Shown: positions 46,768 to 58,700 of the stretch, one piece after another
How the letters are laid out: every line of letters begins with the position of its first letter
Numbering within the stretch: the stretch's first letter is position 1
Source: Cristatella mucedo
Lineage: Eukaryota; Bryozoa; Phylactolaemata; Cristatellidae
Direction: 5' to 3'
NCBI GenBank assembly: GCA_009760855.2
Contig: WPIO01000134.1
Span: 442,501 to 504,500, forward strand
Length of the DNA stretch: 62,000 nucleotides
Program-made: the position numbers and the translations under genes
The notes under the pieces: model-generated
The model's database searches: none
The model's input: only the letters and a program-made list of their open reading frames with translations
What the model was told of the DNA's origin: nothing

Positions 46768-49700
46768 GTACGCGGCATTGAGGCAGCTTCCGAGCCCCCT
46801 AGCGGCCTTCATGTCGGCGCCAAGGCCAGCATCCTTGCTTTCTTTGCGGGGCCCCCCGCAATCAGGCTCGGGTGTACAACTGAAAACTAAAAACTAAGTC
46901 ACCCGAGTCGTCATGTGGGTCGAGCGCTGCTGCTGCCGCGTCGTCTTGCATTAACTCGGCGCTCGGCAGCAGCGGTTGGGGTTCAGACAGCACAACCCGG
47001 CATCGTAGCTGCGACTTTTTTTTTTATATTGTCTGATTGTGACCAGCATATCCGGTGGTCACATTTCATTGGCCGCTTGGATCTTTCGCCGCTTGTGATT
47101 TCGCTGCGTGCAGTTAGCGTCAGAATTCCTGCCAATTTCAAGCGGGGCGCCTCATGATGGCGGTCAGTTTTAAAGCCGCTCGGTTGCTATGTTTATGAAG
47201 AGCGAAATCGTAATTTTGAGCGTGTGCTTTGTTCAGCACGTATCAGGGCCTGTGAAGAAAGTCCTTTTGTGAAGTTTTGTAGTCAGCTGGTGGTCACAGG
47301 ATTGCTACTTTTGCGCATGCACTCGCTTACGTTTCTGACGTATCCATTCCACTGTCGTTCGGATTGCAGCCTATCAAGCTGAGTAAGGCCACTTCGAAGC
47401 ACTACCCGCACTACGCGCTGTATCTGTACGGAGAAGGCTACTACGCCACTGCGCACAGGTAGCTGGCCGGCTGCAGCACCGCACGAGCCCGCGTGTCTGC
47501 CGGCCCGGACTGGTCGCTCCGCCTGCCTCGCCGCACCCACCTCAACGCAGCACCCTCCCTCGCTCGCTTGCTCGCCGCACACTTGCTTTTATCAGCTCGA
47601 CGCCTTTGAGCGGGCGATTCCCGCTGTGCCGATCGCACAGCTGATTGCCGACTGGCAGACGTCGAGTCGCGGCCGGCAGAAGCTCGGCCTCGACCTCGGC
47701 CTGCAATCGCTCTCGGCTGCAGCGCGCAGAGTGGGTGCGAGCGATCGCGGCTGCTTGGGCTGACCGCATCGCTCTGCTCCCCTGCCGCCTCCGCAGGGCC
47801 TCGCTGAGCAGCCTGAGCGGCACGCCGGTCCTCTTCGTTCCGGGCAACGGCGGCAGCTATCAGCAGGGTGCGTACGATCGCGGCTGCGCGACTGCAGCAG
47901 AGGCAGCGGCCTTGTCCACCGATTGCTGTCGCCACCCGTGACAGCCACCCGCTGTCTCGCTCGTGAATGCCACTGTCGCCTCTCAGCAGCTTCGCGCTCG
48001 TCCGAGTCGCGTCGTAGCTGTTGTCCTTCGTTTTTCTTCTCTAGCTCGCTCGCTTGGATCGGTTTCCCTCGTGGCCGCGGAGCAAAAACCCCATAAGTTT
48101 GACCACTTTACGATCGACTTCAACGAGGCAAGCTCGCTCGCTCTGCGACTCCTTGCTCAGCTGCTGCTGCGCATGCTTCCGTTTGCATGCATCGTCAGCG
48201 CGACTTGCAAGCCCGAGGACTCGGATGAGGCATGCTAGCATGAGGCATGCTGATGGTTGAAGGCATCCGTGTCGGCATGCATGCCTTCAACACACGGATG
48301 CCTTCAACCAATACGCGTGGGGGGAGGGAGGGAGGGAAGGGCGGCCGCATGCTCTCGATGCGAATTGGGTGGTGGTGGCCCCATGCACCTGGCCATCACC
48401 GAATCTGTGTCGCCTGTCCACCAAGTCTGTGTCTTAGGATGTGGGGCACGACTTTGACTGGAAAGTCGTGGCAAGCCCGTGGCGGGAAATGGCTCTTCTC
48501 ATCGGTATAAAGGCGCCAGCACAAGTGGGTGGGAATAGCACGTACGCTCACTGCAAGGACGTGAGGATGTGAGAGCCGCTCTCACTTGATGTCTGCTCTC
48601 ATCTGCATATTTGCTTTCATCTGCTCGGCCTGTGGCGAGGGCTATGCGAGCAGGACGCTTGCGCCCAGCATCATCGGACCTGCGGCATGCAGGCAGGCAT
48701 AGGTAGGGCTGCGCCTCCCTGCACCCGCCACAGCACTCTCACCTGGGCGCCTGAGCGAGCGAGGGTTCCGGATATTCGAGGGAAAAAAATACCGGAATAC
48801 CTCGCTGGCGAGGGTTCCGGTATGGCCGCAGCCACCACGTCTTCGTGTCAGGTATGGGATGTCTACAGTGACCACAGTAGAGGCCAGGTTTCATGCCAAA
48901 TCGTCATTCACTGGACTTTATTCTTTTAGTTTGTAAACGTGCTTCGACGAAAAGGTAATTGTAAAGGTTACATGCAGGTGCCAGCGCTTTCTGTTGGATC
49001 TACACTTACCATATTGCAAGCATATTTGGGAATCTATTAGCGTGAGCCAGACTTAGGCTGCACTGGCGTAGTCGTGTTGTCTATATGGAATGGCTGGGCT
49101 GATGCATGCTAGTGCTGTGCATTGAGCAGTTACTACATTCTTGCATGGTGCCGATGACAGGTCCATCAGACAAAACTGTTTTGCTAGGTTAAATGCTAAA
49201 TGTCATCTAGAGAGAATACACGTGCCTGTGTTAATGTCATGATGGCAAATCGTCTCACCAGATGATCTACTGCTTCAGATATGTGATCATTTAAGCTCAG
49301 CCATATGTGAGAATCATAGAGACCAGTGATTCTAACTGGAGCTTAGAATCTTCAGGATAGCCTGATTAAATATGTCCTAGTAGCCGGCGTCGGCTGCAGC
49401 TGCAGCCAGATTCCGTGATCATCACCACTGCCATCCTAACTATCGCCTCATGTCTTCTCTTCCATTCAGCAGACCAGCAGCTCACAAGCCCCCACACTAT
49501 TCGTAGCAATCGCTCTTTATCCTGCTCCTTTGTGTGCCTGCACTCTTTTTTGTTGGTGCTTATTTCCTTCAGATTTGTGCCTTTTTATACGACTGCCTTG
49601 ATTGACTCCCATTGCTTTTTATCTAAAAGCACGGAGGCACATGACATGTCTGAGTCAAAATGAGCGATTTCTGCCATCATGACGGTGCATGGTCACATGC

Positions 49701-52700
49701 TCACCTTGCTGCAGGTGTGTGTGTTTGTCTGAATGCATGTGAGGGTGTTTGTGTGTGAGTGTGTATGTGCGTGCCCGTGAGTGTGCATGAGAGTGTGTGT
49801 GCAGGAGTTTATGTGTTTGCGTATGCACAGGCATGCATCCTTGTACATTTCCTGGGGGCTAATTGGGTCCTCTTTTGTTAATGTGTGACTTACTTGCAAT
49901 TCTAGGCAGCTGCAACTGACGTTCTTTAAGTGAGATGGTCAGGTCACCACCATACTCTGTATCTGGTCTTGCTGTCACGTGGCATGCTCTAGAGCGCAGA
50001 GCACTACCCTGCACTTAGTGAAGCTGCGGTTTGCTTGCTTTACAGGAACTCGTAGCCCTCTATGGAGGAAATCTTCGCATGCAGACTGGTGAGTGAGCCA
50101 GTCAGTATGGCACAGCGGTCTCTGCTCTTACGTGTACGTGTGCGTTTAGGCTTTCTATGTCCTTGACTGGCTGTAATTTCTCCCTGTATGAATTGTCAAT
50201 GATATGCACCCGTTTTTGAATGGTTGCTGCTACAAGCTATCTCTCGTCAGTGAGCGTGCAGCTTGGAGCGCATGCAGCACGAGGCCGCTGCTGCCCAAGC
50301 ATGCGGCCCTGATATTGTGCGTGGAGCAGGAGGAGGAGGAGGAGGAGGAGGAAGGGGGTTTACTACAACGAAGGTGATTGGCACGAAATGGCTCCTATCG
50401 AGGCCAAGCCTAGATCGCCGTCTTGCTGGCAGACTCGGTACCGTGTTGTGACACCACTGAGAACTTGAGCGAGTAAGCCGAAGAGCGGCGCAGCGGAGAG
50501 TGATGTGATGTGATGTATCTCCATCAGTAACTCCAAAAAGTCATAAAGACCATGTGGGTGTTACGCAGGAGAGTTTTGTATAGCGCACTCACAGCCTAAG
50601 CGGCTTTCGGTACGCATTCGGTAGCCAACAGACTTCGTCTCACGCAACAAAGAGAAAGTGGGAAGCGTAGCAGAGTCAGGAGAGCAATTGAGGTAGTGTG
50701 TAGCATAGAAGTAGCAGCTCAGGACCGCTGAAAAAGATGTGCCGTAGTCGGCAGTTGGAGAGTAGATGTCGTTGCGTAAGAATTGTGGAAGCGAGTTCCA
50801 CAGTCTAGGACCTGCAGAGCTAAAGCTTGTGTCGCCAACTGTCTTTAGTGGCTGCAGCAGCAGCAGCGAACTGAGGTGTTTGCAATGGGGACAACAGCGG
50901 TGGCTCCTACCACGGTGAATGCTCGGTTGGCGGAGCTGGAAAGTTGACAGTAAGTGCACGTTGCCAAGCAGCCGAACCACGGGTAAGCGCAGCTAGCTAT
51001 ATAGCAGTTACGACGTGGAAAGAACTCGGTGAATTCGATGAGCAGTCTTTGGCAGTAGGCAGCTAGAATTCTTGACTCGATAGGAGTTGGCTGGATGGGG
51101 TGGTATATGGGGAGCCGGGAATCGGCATCGTGCCCGGATCAGGAATGCCTCTCGTTTTTGCCACAATGCAGCCAGTGAATGGTCGCTGGAAGCGAGTTTC
51201 GAGACTGCTGGAATGAGTGGGGTGGAGGAATTTGCGTCGTGCTGAAGGAGGCTGTTGATGTCGGTGGCGCAATTGGTGCTCACTGATCCCAGGTTCGATC
51301 TAGTCTCGGCAGCCTCTAGCGTCTCGGCAGCCTCTAGCACAAACTTTACAATTGTGCAGGCGGCGACTTTCAATACCGCTATTTCCTGTACTGGCCATAG
51401 CCTGGTTGACAAGATGCTGACTGTTAAGGGCAGTTCGACATCCAACTTTCAGGCTCCTAAATGCAAGCCCTCTGTGGAGAACCGGTGCTTCCATTTTGTG
51501 CGAAGCCTTTTTACGAGCCTTGCCATGACCCGTTCGCTTACTGAATTCGGAGTGGCCATCTGCCATGCATGCTGTAGCAAGTTTGCGGGTGTGTGTGTGG
51601 GCCTGGTGCGATTTGGCTGCCCTCGTCCGCTTGTCCGTGACCCCGTTCGGATAGCGGCAGAGCCAGTGCTGCTGAGGCCGTCCAGCAGCCGTCGAGCATG
51701 CGAGGCCAATCCTGGGCGAGGGCGTGCAAGCTTGAGGAGAGGGCTGAGCCGGTGGTGAGTCGGCTGCTGCCCTTTTGCGGCACTGACCAGAGTGGATGGC
51801 CTGCTGCCAGATACCCTCGAAAGATTCGTCATTGCCTGCTGTTGCCTTCCGTGCGTGGTTGCCTCTCGGTGCCTGGGACGACCTTGGCGGCAGTGTGCTA
51901 TTTATATATGTATTGTTAGGATAGTATTTGTAGACCGTAGCATTAAATGGCTCGTTCCTGCTGGTCGTTTGTACACACTGGTTACAAAGGAAGTGGTAGG
52001 TCCAGATCGAGATGCACAATCTTGTCAAGGGTCCGGGTATATGAGTGCTGAGTGCTGGCTAGCTGGATAGCTTGCCTTTATTCTGCCTGCCCAGTGCTTC
52101 GTCAACACTGGAAATAAAGGATTCACAACATGGCCATCTATAGTTTCATGGTCGGTGCCAATGCACTGCATTTCATCTTACCACGATGGCCCGAACAGGA
52201 GTATGCATTAAGGTCTGTAGTAGCCATGACCTAGCACTGTCGTGAAATCATGAGCATTTACCTCGTGTCCACGGCATTAGAAAAGATGCTGCTACACAGA
52301 AAGAAATGATTGGAAGGGTGGGAAGCTCGATTAACGACCGCCATTCCTGTGAATGTAATGTAATGTATCTCTCCGTCTGTAACTCGACAAAGCCATAAAG
52401 ACTATGTGGGTGTTACACAGGAGAGTTTTGTATAGTGCACTCACAGCCTAAGCGGCTTTTGGTGCACATTGGGTAGCCAACAGACTTCATCTCACTCAAC
52501 AAAGAGAACGTGGGAAGCAAAGCAGAGTCAGGTGAGCAGTTGATGTAGTGAGTAGCATGGAAGTACCAGCTCAGGACCGCTGAAAAGGATGAGCCATAGT
52601 CAGCAGCAGGAGAGTTGTTATCGTTGCATAAGAATCGTGGAAGCGAGTTCCACAGTCTACGACCTGCAGAGCTAAAGCTTCTGCTGCCAGTCGTCTTCAA

Positions 52701-55700
52701 GCAGATTCAAGCAGAGGAATGGACAGCTAATTTATTGTCCACAGAGGACCTGAGGGCATGCAGAAGCTGGAACTGGTGCAGCAGTTCAGCTAGTTACGAA
52801 GGAGCCAAGCCGTAGCGGGCCTTGTGGGTCAGCATAAGAACTTTGCTCTGTATCCGTTGCTCAACCGGCAGCCATCCTAGCTCTTTTAGCAAAGGAGACA
52901 CGTGGTCAAACCTCTGGGACTTAAAAACTAGCCGTGCAGCCATATTCGTAGCCATCTGCCTAGTTGCTTTTTTTGGTAGCCCAGCCAAAAGAGAATTACA
53001 ATAATCAAGCCGAGACAGAACTAAGGAGCTAGTTAAATGTTTTGCAATTTTTTGCCGCTGTAGAAGACAGTTCATGATCTTAGATAGGGATCGAACGTGA
53101 TGGCTAGCTCTAGAAGCAGTCTTGTGAATGGAGCTTTTAAATTTATCCAGCTGTCGAAAATGACACTTAAATTTCGAGCACGTGGTGACGGTCGCACAAT
53201 AGCATCGCCTATTAGAAGAGCAAAACCTTTTAATCCAGCCATGAACGATTTTATTCGATTTTATCGTCATTTAATTTCAAGAAGTTTCCCGACATGCAGG
53301 ATCGAATGTCGGCAAGGCAAGCATTCATTTTCTCAGTTGTTGCAGCAGATTCCGACGGTTTGAATGACAAATACAACTGAATATCATCAGCATGGAAGTG
53401 ATATACTATTCCATGGGCCTTAATCACTTTTCCCAGAGGTTGAGTATAAATGGAGAATAGCAAGGGACCGAGGATGGACCCTTGAGGGACTCCACAGGTG
53501 ACCTGTCTCGTGTGTGAGACTTGACCCCCACACGACACGGATTGAACACGATCGGACGAATACGATTTAAACCACACCAGTGCCTCGTCTGCCAGACCGA
53601 TCGTTGTTCTCAGTCGTTCAAGTAGGATATCGTGATCAACGGTGTCAAAGGCAATGGTGGCCGGCAGGGTTAGGCCATTGGATGGCCAAGGTATTGGTAT
53701 AGTAGAACAGGAAGCTTTACTACCGTTCACGAAATGCACGGTAGTCGGTGAAGCAGCTGTTTATGCGAGATGCTTTTGTTCTTGGACGATCTTACTTTCT
53801 AGGCCTGCATGGTTCAAGTTAGATGCAGTATAACCAACTCCAACAGCAGCTCAGCTTTCCGAAAGCCAGCTCGAGACCCAGAACTGGCGCATGAGCTGCT
53901 GTGTGGGTGCTTTCTCCTTTTCTCCTTGCTTTCTCATGTCATTTTACCACACTGTGTGTATCACAGCTTATCCTCTTAGCTGCTCTTTCTGTGACCGGCT
54001 GCTTGTATGATAAGCGCCGAGCCACACAGCCACTTGCTGCCCCTTCGGCATCCCACATTCTGCAAAATCAATCGTGATTAAGTAAGCATTCTCCAATGGG
54101 GCAATAGTTATGATGCGCTGTAATACCAATTTTATGGCATCTTGAGGTGTTTTGCTACCCAGCTGATGCGTTGTTTTATTGATTCCATTGTGAAGGCCAC
54201 GGCTACTCTTAAAAGGAAGCTACACTGAGCTTAGATGCAAAAAATCTCGTACTTGCTGCTACCCCTGCCTGCTCGCGTCTCTGCAAGCATCGTTCAAGCG
54301 CTAATAATGTGATTGTACTTCTGGTATACCATCGTCTCATTGCAGCTTTTGTTGCCCTGTGTGTGAAACATATACTTCACCTTTATGAGAAGCATTCCCA
54401 CGGCAGCAAACCGACATCTGTAGTATTGGTTGGTCACTCCATGGTAAGATCCATTTTACTTGCTTAATGTTCATTTCACACTACTGTTGCAGATTTAAGT
54501 GTTTGTGTGCTTGCCTGCTCGTGAGCGCTAACACTGGAGACATGCTCTTTACCATGCTCGAATGTGATCGTGCATGGCAAGACTGCTCCTGCATTCTTCT
54601 GCTGCCACCGCTGCTATCCTCAATAATCTATTTGCTTCTGCTGTAGTTTTGGTCTTTTCACTGCCTTGCAGCACATTGTTTTGGCAATTCCATGATGCAA
54701 CGATGGACATGTAAGCATGAGCATTGTTGATGCATGCTTTCGTTTCAAACCGCTGATCAAGCTGGATGTTCGGCCATATGGTATTGCATGTGCACACGTT
54801 GCATGGAGTCCAGATGACAATCTGAGTGGCCTCGCACTCAAAAAAAAATTCCGCCATCTGTCAGCAAGGGCTGGCAGGGTGCGGCCTCGGCACAGTGCAA
54901 CTGCGATGGTGGTATGCTCGAGAGCTGCTCAGTTGTGCAAGGGTTGGCCCTGAGTGTTAGCTTTGGGCAAGGTGCTCGCTCTAAACGACCCAGGTTTTGA
55001 GTTCTAGTTCTGCCACAGTGACCCTTTATTACCCATTGCAAGCGGTGGTGATAGCTGGCCAGGCTCTTCTGTGGCTGTACTAATGAGGTTCTTGAATCAG
55101 CCAATATTTATTTCTTTCTATTTCTTAGTGCTACCCTGACTTTTAGTGAGATGCAAGAGTCGTACTCGGAAAGTGTGCTCTGTGTTATTGACATCAATAG
55201 AATGTCCATGAGCAGGCATTTGTGATATGGAAGACGTGCGGAGAAGAAGGGGTGGAGTATTTTCACATCAAAATACCTGCTGTTGAATTGTGTCACAAAT
55301 AGCCCCATAAAATACAACAAGAGTTGCATGCCTTGTGCAACTCATTTCGCTACATGCACAAGGGTGTTGCTGCTGCAGAAATGGGCTCCACGCTTCCTGT
55401 AGGTGTGCTAGCGCTAGGTGTGTGTAGCCCGTGCTTGGTCTCTGTAAAGCTGTTTTAACTGGCCTCGTTAATTTGCCTCGTACGAAGGATTCCACATGAC
55501 CCGAGGTAACTCAGTACTTCGGGTTAGGTGTAGCAGGCAGAAGAGTAGCCCCCAGTGCATAATACCAGTACTGCATAGTAGAAGCAGCCGAGCATGTCCG
55601 GGCAGAGTAGGCTGATGGGCTCGTCGTACCTGTGGTCTGCTGCCATCTCGACTCCCGCACCGACTAGCCGTGATAAAGAGAGTTTGTGTGTGTGTGTGCG

Positions 55701-58700
55701 CGTGTTCGTGTGTGTGCGTGTGTGTCTGTGTGTGCGTGCATGCATGTGTGCGCATAAACACGTCGGAGAGTGTGTGTTTGCGTGCACGTGTGTGCTGCCT
55801 GTAGCAGCTACCGGAAGTTGCTGCATGTACGTGCATGGATCGAGTGTAGCTCATGCGCAAGCAGCTGCTGTTGGTTTTCATGTTGTGTTAAGTGTTGCTC
55901 TCTGACCAGCCTGTGCTCGCCGGTGTTGCTGGGCCTTTAGTTTGCCATTATGCGTCTGTGCAGGGAGGTCTGCTTGCACGTGCCGTGTTCACTTTGCCGT
56001 CCTTTGACAAGTCGTCCGTCCAAGTCATCGTCACGCAGGTGACTCCTCATCAGAGCCCAGGTAAGCAGGAGCAGAGCGTTGGTGCAGTGCTGCTCTCCGG
56101 CAGGAGCAAATGTAAGGAGTCGTAGCATACCATCGCCCAATGATTGAGGAGCAGCTGCAGATTGGTGAGAGGTCAGCGATATTTCTGTGTGGGATGAAGG
56201 GTCACAGCTAGTGAGGGAGCGTTGCCGGAGCGTCTGTGCAGGGAGCAAAGCCTTGTGAGTACCGAGGAAGCGAGTGTATGCTGAAAGAGCAAGCCCTTTC
56301 AAAATAATCAAATGATAAGCGCGAAGGGCATGCTAGCAGAAGTGTGTGAGCTGCATACACCAGCTGTAGTGGCTGGCTCTCTCCGGGTCGCCCTCTGCAG
56401 TCAAGTTCAAGCTGATCGCCATTTCTGCTCTGAGCTGATCGCCATTTCTGCTCTGAGCTGATCGCCATTTCTGCTCTGAGCTGATCGCCATTTCTGCTCT
56501 GAACTGATCGCCATTTCTGCTCTGAGCTGATCGCCATTTCTGCTCTGAGCTGATCGGGAAGCTCAAGCGGAATCGCTTGCCGCTATCGCCTCGTTAGCAC
56601 GTGGCGTGGCTCAGCCGTCAAATTTTGCTCCCAGCTCATTTTCTGCTATCGTCAAAAACAAAGATGAATACATGCTAACCTTTTTTCAGTCGTGTCAATT
56701 GACAACCATTTGGATGACTTCTACAGCACCGTCAACCAGTATTGGCGTGACCATAAAAACGATTCTCTCGCTCACGTCATCATGGTGTCCACTGGTGGCG
56801 GCGTTAGGGATGTTCAGGTGGCTTACCATCTGGCAGTGCTGGACGAGGTGAGACCCGGTGCTCGACTCTGACTTGCGACTTTCACGACTTCTGTCGTTAC
56901 ATATGTAATGTAATGTATCTCCGTCAGTAACTCCACAAAGTCATAAAGACCATGTGGGTGCTACGCAGGAGAGTTTTGTGTAGCGCACTCACAGCCTAAG
57001 CGGCTTTCGGTACGCATTCGGTACCCAACAGACTTCGTCTCACGCTTCAAAGAGAAAGTGGGAAGCATAGCAGAGTTAGGAGAGCAGTTGAGGTAGTGAG
57101 TAGCATAGAAGTAGCAGTTCAGGACCGCTGAAAAAGATGTGCCATAGTCGGCAGTTGGAGAGTAGATGTCGTTTCGTAAGAATTGTGGAAGCGAGTTCCA
57201 CAGTCTAGGACCTGCAGAGCTAAAGCTTCTGTCGCCAACTGTCTTTAAGCGGAGGAATGGGACAGCTAATTTATTGTCCACACAGGACCTGAGGGCGCGA
57301 ACAGGCTGAAACTGATGTAGCAGTTCAGCTAGATACGAAGGAGCCAAGCCGTGGTGGGCCTTGTGGGTCAGCATTTGCTGAAAGTGGGTCAGCCTTTGCT
57401 GAAAGAGCTAGGATGGTTGCCGGTTGAGCAAAGGATACAGAGCAAAGTTCTTACATAGCTAAAGCAAAGTTAAAACTGTACACGTGTGCTGTGTAGTTAC
57501 TGGTCTGTAGTAGAGGTCTGCATGCATTTGTTGCTGGCTGTCGTGCAATGTGAGTGCACTTTGAAATATCATTAGCAGCTTAAGAGAAACTCCTTAGAAT
57601 ACTGCTGCTCTTACAAAGAAGAGCGCAGACTTGACTGCTGTGGATATTATCTAAATAAAGCCTCTCTAGAAGCTTTGCCGCAGCCTTTTCATACGGGAAC
57701 TAATAAAGCAGTATGCAAGCAAGCAAACTATCTTGGCCTACTTTTGTCACGTGTCTGTGCACACGTGTGTTTCTATGAGTGGTGTGTTTGTGTGTGTGTT
57801 TGTGTTACTTTCTTGATGTTGCCTTTCTATATCAATTTTCAAGTGTTGTGTAATGAACTGCATTGGCAAAATTTTGTATTTATTCCTGTTTAGCAAAACA
57901 TGTGTGCCTTAGAGAGTTTGGTACTCAAGTATGTATTAAATGCTTGGCATTACTCTTTTGCAGTTAATTCAACCATCGAATGGCATATCAGTCAGTGTAA
58001 GTCAGTGCACGCGTAATTTGACATAGGCAACTGCGATTTGGGTACTCCAGCTTTTGTGGTCGTGTTTGATTGAGCACCTTCTTAGACAAATATGCGTTTG
58101 CAAATATGAGTTGTGAAGGGCTTGCCAACGTCTGACGAATTCGACACCTGCACGAACGACTTTCCCTTGCTCTTCCATGGCTTTGAAGTACATTCCTAGC
58201 CCTGCAAATGTATCGGCTTGTGCTGTGACTGGATCCATTGTAGACAACAGCGGTACCAGGAGCCTGGCTCTCGACCGATCATCTGTGTGCTGTCTGGTGA
58301 GAAACCTCCGCAGTTTGAAGCAATGCTGAGCATTTGCTGTGTGGGGGATGCGCGATTCTCCTGCGACCAAGGGTCACAAAGACGACGTCATCTTAATCTC
58401 AGTAGCTGATTAGGGGCAGTGCGTTTTTGCAGCTGTAAAAGACGTTTCTCGATAGTTGTGACTTCCAGCTGGTCGCAAATCACCAGTCTCAGCTGGCCAA
58501 CTGTCAACCAGATTTGTTGTGTTCCAGGTGTTTGCAGATGGTAGTGACTACAGTGCAGGCATTGTTTCATCTGATAGATTCCAAGACAAATCAGGTAACT
58601 GGCTAGGGCAGCTTGCTCTGGATTAAGCTCTTCAGCTCACTGAGTTGCGCAAGTTATGGATGCACCCATTTGATGTATGTTGGTGCTGAAGGTCTATTGC

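Larger units (their letters stand above)
50089..54345 (+). other. PGAP1 intron 5
   Basis: GGA-rich run near 50328-50355, two antisense LINE-A copies and an unassigned - strand ORF between them. Confidence 0.7.

Noticed and set aside
47441-47948. Long - strand ORFs across PGAP1 exons 2 and 3
   Set aside because: Shadows of GC-rich DNA; the + strand has conserved PGAP1 exons.
56411-56548. CRISPR-like regular repeats
   Set aside because: Direct tandem units without spacers in an animal intron; a minisatellite.
58002-58370. 122-codon - strand ORF with protein-like composition
   Set aside because: It overlaps PGAP1 exon 10 on the other strand, which is confirmed by conserved residues and splice phases.
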